A stretch of 64,000 nucleotides of DNA from Trema orientale. Taxonomy: Eukaryota > Streptophyta > Magnoliopsida > Rosales > Cannabaceae. The position numbers and the translations under genes were made by a program. Below, one piece after another: positions 59,564 through 64,000 of the stretch (within the stretch, counting starts at the first letter, position 1; each line of letters starts with the position of its first letter). The stretch spans positions 1,165,911-1,229,910 of the forward strand of contig JXTC01000052.1 of assembly GCA_002914845.1 (NCBI GenBank). The letters run 5' to 3'. Under the pieces are notes generated by a model. That model searched no databases. It was not told the DNA's origin and worked only from the letters and a program-made list of their open reading frames with translations.

Positions 59564-62500
59564 CTAAGCATCTTTGGAAGACCTTCCTGGAACACCACTG
59601 GCTGTGAACATCTTACTACCAGAAAACTGCTCACTAAGGTTCTGAAATCCAATGTTCTCAACAGCTCCGACAGTCTTAAACAACCGCCTCTTGTTTATCT
59701 CTTCAACAAGCGACCTATGCAACAATTGGCTACGCACATCGACTAGCGACCGAATTCTGGCTAGCTTCGGTGGATGCTGTTGTTGATGATGTTTCAAGTG
59801 ACAAGCTCTTGGAGAAGCATTCTGTGAATAGCAATTCTTATAATGATTTGCAGTCACGATATCTGGAGGACAGAATCTCGTAGATTTGTGGGCCATTTTA
59901 ACGGAGAAAGGCTCTGCTCCACCTCTGAGATTTGAGTCATAGTCATCTTCATAGCCCGAGTAGTAGTTTACATTGGAGTAGTTGAAGGAATTGAATGAGC
60001 TCACAGAGCTTGAATCATCATTCGTAAACATATCATCTATAGAAAATGACAAGAACCATGATTGTTAAACAAGAACCATTAGTTTGTGCGTGATACACCA
60101 CACTTCTTAACAGTATGGCAAAACAGAAAAATGCAAAATTATAGGATGAATCTCAAAAAATTACGCACAGCTACACTACCACATTTGTTGTCACCAATGT
60201 TTATGTTTATTATGGCTCTTAGAACATTTCAAGTAAGTAAGAATAGTCCACGAATGGAGATCACATGTTACTCCATTTGCCACCAATTCTTTTGAGAAAA
60301 ATAATAATGACACATACATAAGAAACCAATGCTAAAAGTTATGTGACGTGATAATGTACGAGAACAAAATATGTCGAGTCTTTTATCTGATCAGTTAATT
60401 TTATCAAAGACTATCTGATGGAATGATCTAAAGAACATTTTCTTTATAGAAGAGAAAAAAGTAAACCATGAACTCATTAATGAAAAATACCTCGAAGCCA
60501 ATTGTGATCAACAGAATTCATGTTGTTCCCACGAAGGAAATGGGAAGCGTTGAGAGCCAATAGAGAGTTTTGGGAGGAAGAACAGGACGAAGAGTAGAAA
60601 GGTCGGTTAGCAATATCATCGTCTTCTTCTTCCTCTTCTTCATAGCTAAAGCTATGCTGAAGACGATCACGTTCTAATCGGGGTGAGCACCAGCCCTTCC
60701 AACTTGGCACCAAAGAAGATATCTGCTTCTCTATCATCTCAGCAATCTCGGATGGTTCCCAGTCGCTAATCTCCAACTCTTTCACCATCTCTGTTGCCAC
60801 ATCAATCGAAGTGTCGTTCACAATGTCAAAAGGGAAGTAAATGTTTCTAGCATTATTCCCTGTAAGACACCAAAATAAGCAGCATTATCAATAATTTTCT
60901 TTGAAAAATGAAAAAAGAAATCGTGTATCTTTTATTCAGATAACAAAGTTTACATTTTATAGAAGTCTAAACAAAGGGTCTCTGCAAATAGGCGCTTTAT
61001 TTATCAGACACACTAGAATTACTAACTTACAATCCCAACTCTTTACGGCATAATATCAAACAGTTTCTGGGCATAACCATATTACTACCTTGTCAACTTG
61101 GCACATACCGTTTTCGTCAGAAATCTGAACTCTGAGAAAGATGGTATCATCTTCTGGGTTCATCGTCCCGGTTATTGCCATATTCGTGGTCCTCCTTAAA
61201 TCAGGCTCCACTTCTGGTTGTTCATCCTGATCCTCAGCTCCATTTTCCGGAGCCGAATTCTGAACGGGGCATCTCGGATTCGGCCGTGGCCGATGAGCTT
61301 CATCATCGCAAGCTAGAAACGGGTCAAGTAAGAGCTCCCGGGCCGGGAGCCTCTTCGAAACATTCTCTAGACATTTCCCAACAAATCGCTTGGCCTCCGG
61401 ATCTTCGATCCTGTGGAACGCTTCGGGCAATTTTCCCTGACAAATGTGGGACCTAGAATCAGAAAAATGAAAGTCGGCTCAACCATATTGGAAAAGTAGA
61501 GAAGATTGGAACTCACAGTAGTGACTTTCTTGTAGATTTGGGCAGGATTGGAGCACTCGCTATAAGGGTACTCGGAGGTGAGCATCTCAAGAACGCACAT
61601 GCCGAAGGAGTATATGTCTACTAGCTCATTGTACTCCTCCTCGTACAGTTCTGGCGCCATAAATTCTGGTGTACCTGTTTTTTCAAAATGAAGAAGAAAA
61701 CTATTATAAGAAAACGGCAAATTTATGAGTTATAATCTCATTGTTACAAATGTTAGTTGTGTGTCTAATCACTAGTAATGAAAGTACAACTATATAGTTC
61801 ATTGCATGCATTTTGCACAACTACATAACGTGTTTTAAATCAACGCATATGCGTATACAGAGAATTGATGGAATGAAACTGAAAAAGAGAAGGATTTGCC
61901 TATTACGCTGTGGGCATGTTGGGACCCACGGAGAATGGCAGCCAAGCCCAAATCACCAATTTTGACTCGTCCGAGATGGCCATTCACAAAGATGTTGTCA
62001 CACTTGAGGTCCCTATGTATCACAGGTGGATCAAGACCATGCAAATATTCAAGCCCACGTAAGATTTGGCGGGCCCAATTCTTTACAGCCCGTATGTCCA
62101 CTCGCTGGTACTTATGTCGATACCTATAAATAAAGAGCTAGGTCAGTTTCAGAGTCTCTCATATTGCAAGCTAAATTTCTCATTTCTTTTAAACATTTTT
62201 TTTTTTCGGGGGGAGAATTCATCACTGAGAAAATGTGCCAAAATTGCTCTATACCTATTTATATTCCATTTACAATCTTTCATCACAATTTACAATTTTG
62301 ATTATTAAGTTTCAATTAAATTTGAACTTTCAAATTAAGCTAGTGTGACAATTAAGTAACACGAGTTTTGTGGTGGTAATTTGATTTACTCTCTGAGGGT
62401 GCCGGAGGTAAACATTTCGGTGATGAAGTTGAAGCTTCTCCGGTTAACATCGATCCAAGAGGTGTAAAATTTTATGATGGAGTCATGGTGGAGATTCTTG

Positions 62501-62655
62501 AGGAGATGAACCTCGGAGTAGAGCCGTTGTAGTTCCTCTGGGGATCGAAACACATCGTTTAGCTTGATTTGGTTCCAAGCCACTTCCATTCCAAGAACCT
62601 CGTCAAATCCCCTATAAACAACCTTCACTGCTCCTTTCCCCAAGATATCCCTAAA
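59564..62655 (-). CDS. WNK: WNK (with-no-lysine) protein kinase, WNK4/WNK5-like; first exon not seen
   Basis: Six exons on the minus strand: 62655-62390, 62123-61900, 61674-61517, 61436-61109, 60859-60491 and 60036-59564, in frame for 605 residues to the stop. WNKs are Ser/Thr kinases whose ATP-contacting lysine has moved from strand 3 to the glycine loop. Here the loop is [12 protein letters not shown], with the relocated Lys, and strand 3 is EVAWNQIKL, with Asn where other kinases have Lys. HRDLKCDN and the DLGLA metal-binding motif follow, then [20 protein letters not shown]. Exons 4-5 encode the OSR-like segment [15 protein letters not shown]...[11 protein letters not shown], and a long acidic/Ser-rich tail follows, with [14 protein letters not shown] and LVPSWKGW. 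In plants, WNKs act in flowering-time, clock, stress and G-protein/RGS1 signalling. The first exon (DPTGRYGR-type lead) must lie upstream of 62655, probably beyond the window. Intron 2 has a GC donor. Confidence 0.93.
61898..61899 (-). other. Non-canonical GC splice donor (GC-AG intron) in the WNK gene
   Basis: The exon encoding HAHSVIG ends ...GTAATAG and is followed by GCAAATCC; the next exon begins GTACACCAG after AAACAG. Joining at AG|GC restores the invariant WNK sequence [13 protein letters not shown]. The only nearby GT (AGC|GTAATA) would put the downstream exon out of frame. GC-AG introns are a known minor class in plants. Confidence 0.85.
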
Positions 62656-62825
62656 CTGTTTAGGAATAGCCCAAAAATAAATAAATAAATAATTATATAA
62701 TAATTAAGGCATATAGATCGTATGGTGATCATCAAAATTATTTTATTAAGTAATTGATAGAACTTAATTCCTTTGTCATCTTAAGTTATTAATTTGGATT
62801 CCACAAATATATCTATGCTTCCAAT
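62656..62825. other. Probable first-intron sequence of the WNK gene
   Basis: AT-rich, beginning on the minus-strand side with the acceptor CCTAAACAG just before the exon at 62655. No upstream coding exon was seen here. Confidence 0.5.
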
Positions 62826-63061
62826 CAGGGGTGGACCTAAGAATTTTATCTAATAGAGGCAAATATATATCAAATGTTCTTTAATTATTGTAAGAAGAGT
62901 CTAATTTAAAACTTGAAGATGTACCTAAAGTTTTATAAATTTAGGGGACAAAAGCAAAATTTAGAAAAAAAAGTAAAATTATGTTTTAAAAAAATTTACA
63001 TGCTATTTAAAAGAGAAAAAAAATCAGGGGCAACTGCCCGTCTAGGCGGGCTCCGCTCCTG
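62826..63061. mobile_element. Small hAT-type MITE (236 bp)
   Basis: Ends CAGGGGTGGACC and GGCTCCGCTCCTG are inverted with two or three mismatches. Flanking 8-mers CTTCCAAT (62818-62825) and CTTCCATT (63062-63069) differ at one base, matching the hAT 8-bp target duplication. The right subterminal CAGGGGCAACTGCCCG is itself palindromic. It lies upstream of the first visible WNK exon, probably inside its first intron. Confidence 0.8.
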
Positions 63062-63069
63062 CTTCCATT

Positions 63070-64000
63070 AAATTCTTATAGGCTTATTAAATTGTACAAT
63101 GTTTAGTAACATCACTCAGACTTAAAAGTGACAATCTTCTTTTTTAGCAAATTAATCATACTTACCACTTACCATGTTACCAATGATTTGTTTCAACTTT
63201 TTAAAAGTTAAAAAAACCTATGTTTAAACAAACTCAATTATAATGCTTCATAGATCAGCCTAATTATGTAATCCAACTCATGTAATAAATTGTAAAGTGA
63301 CTCTATGTGACTCTAAAAAGACAATATGGCGGGAAAGGGTCAGAGTAGAGAGAAAAGGTTGGGTAGGTGCAGGTATGCATGGCATCATCTGTGTTCAATT
63401 GGGGTTAAAATACTATCTTTTTTGTTTTGGTACTAATAGAATACCATTTCATCTAAGCGTTGACCAAAACTTAGAATCAAAAATAATTTCCCTCTTTAAA
63501 TATAGTAGTGATTTTTCTTTGTTATTTCTGCATAATACTTAACTAAAAAGGTAAGAATTAAGCTTTATCCAGAACTCGGTCTACCCTCAAAATTATTTTT
63601 AGTATTCAGTTATAAAATTAAAATAAAAAAAAAAAGCCCAAAATTTGGTCTGCTTCGAGACTAAACCCACAAACTTAGTTAAGGAATATTTCCAAGAAAA
63701 TATAATGTTCAAAAAGTTAGTAATTAGACCAAATATGTCACATGTGAGAGTACTATTAACTGAAACCTCGAGTTGTAAATTTCTTCTTGATATTACTAGA
63801 ATTAATTATACCATTCGATTATATACAAATGGGAACATTGATGTTTCCAGTAATTTCTCAAGGAGCAGCTTAAGCTTCATTTTTCCAATTCTGATAAAAG
63901 ACGAGGAAAAATATGTGGAAAAGGATACAATATTCAAAGAAAAAGAAAGCAAAATTGGTGTAAATTTTTCTGTACGCATAAAAATTCTACTTTAATTAGT
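63070..64000. other. AT-rich DNA, probably WNK intron 1 or promoter
   Basis: No WNK first-exon sequence was recognised on the minus strand. A GC-richer patch (63325-63395) contains GGCGGGAAA (63328-63336), an exact E2F-type motif. If the first exon is beyond 64000 this is intronic; otherwise it could be an internal promoter. The plus-strand open frame at 63645-63995 lacks an early ATG and known domains. Confidence 0.4.

Noticed and set aside
61835-61900. Extension of WNK exon 2 past the GC donor
   Set aside because: The [12 protein letters not shown] extension is not WNK-like; the conserved GTPEFMAPE continues in the next exon.
63645-63995. 116-codon plus-strand open frame at the right edge
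   Set aside because: It begins without an ATG, is AT-rich and shows no family resemblance.
1-64000. CRISPR arrays, rRNA, intact tRNA genes, organelle DNA, LTR or other virus-like elements
   Set aside because: Looked for by eye and not found; the tandem arrays have no conserved repeat-spacer pattern, and the tRNA-like boxes are SINE-type heads.

Overview
The window is nuclear DNA from a flowering plant, most likely a eudicot. The evidence is plant-only or plant-typical genes (a U-box/ARM ubiquitin ligase, an OVATE family protein, a WNK kinase with plant exon structure), AT-rich intergenic DNA, GA/CT-rich ATG-free leaders, and many small DNA transposons and SINE-like elements. I cannot name the species. 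Two single N bases (11520, 35783) mark assembly uncertainty.

Four host genes look intact or nearly so. A single-exon PUB16-like U-box/ARM E3 ligase lies at 14597-16669 (+), and a single-exon OVATE family protein at 27276-28514 (+). A three-exon 2-oxoglutarate-oxygenase-like protein lies at 51610-54421 (-); it lacks the usual iron ligands and ends in a membrane segment. A WNK kinase gene runs leftward from 62655 to 59564 in six visible exons, one intron of which uses a GC donor; its first exon lies beyond the right edge or was not recognised. Broken host sequence includes an LRR receptor-kinase ectodomain/TM pseudogene (44082-44733, -) and a DUF1677 gene fragment carried inside a repeat (19747-19970, -). 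These genes do not form an obvious pathway; they are unrelated neighbours separated by repeats.

Layout: 1-1020 Mutator-like transposase remnant; 1-14 kb otherwise gene-free, with a 1.5 kb degenerate tandem array (5.9-7.35 kb) and a TIR element (9.3-10.2 kb); 14.3-16.7 kb PUB16-like gene; 17-27 kb a nest of TIR repeats, a SINE with perfect target-site duplications, and two related hAT elements, one with a fresh internal duplication; 27-28.5 kb OVATE gene; 28.5-44 kb repeats including a CACTA-type element full of TATAGCGACGAC motifs and a 73-bp minisatellite; 44-47 kb pseudogene and nested TIR elements; 47-51 kb gene-poor, with a dimeric SINE-like unit; 51.6-54.5 kb oxygenase-like gene; 55-58 kb MITE plus a ~310-bp tandem array; 59.5-62.7 kb WNK gene, with a small hAT element upstream of its first visible exon.

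Five repeat families recur and were defined by comparing copies within the window; they are called families V-Z below. I saw no CRISPR array, rRNA, intact tRNA, organelle insert, LTR retroelement or other virus-like element. All statements come from reading the sequence by eye; identities and copy counts are approximate.
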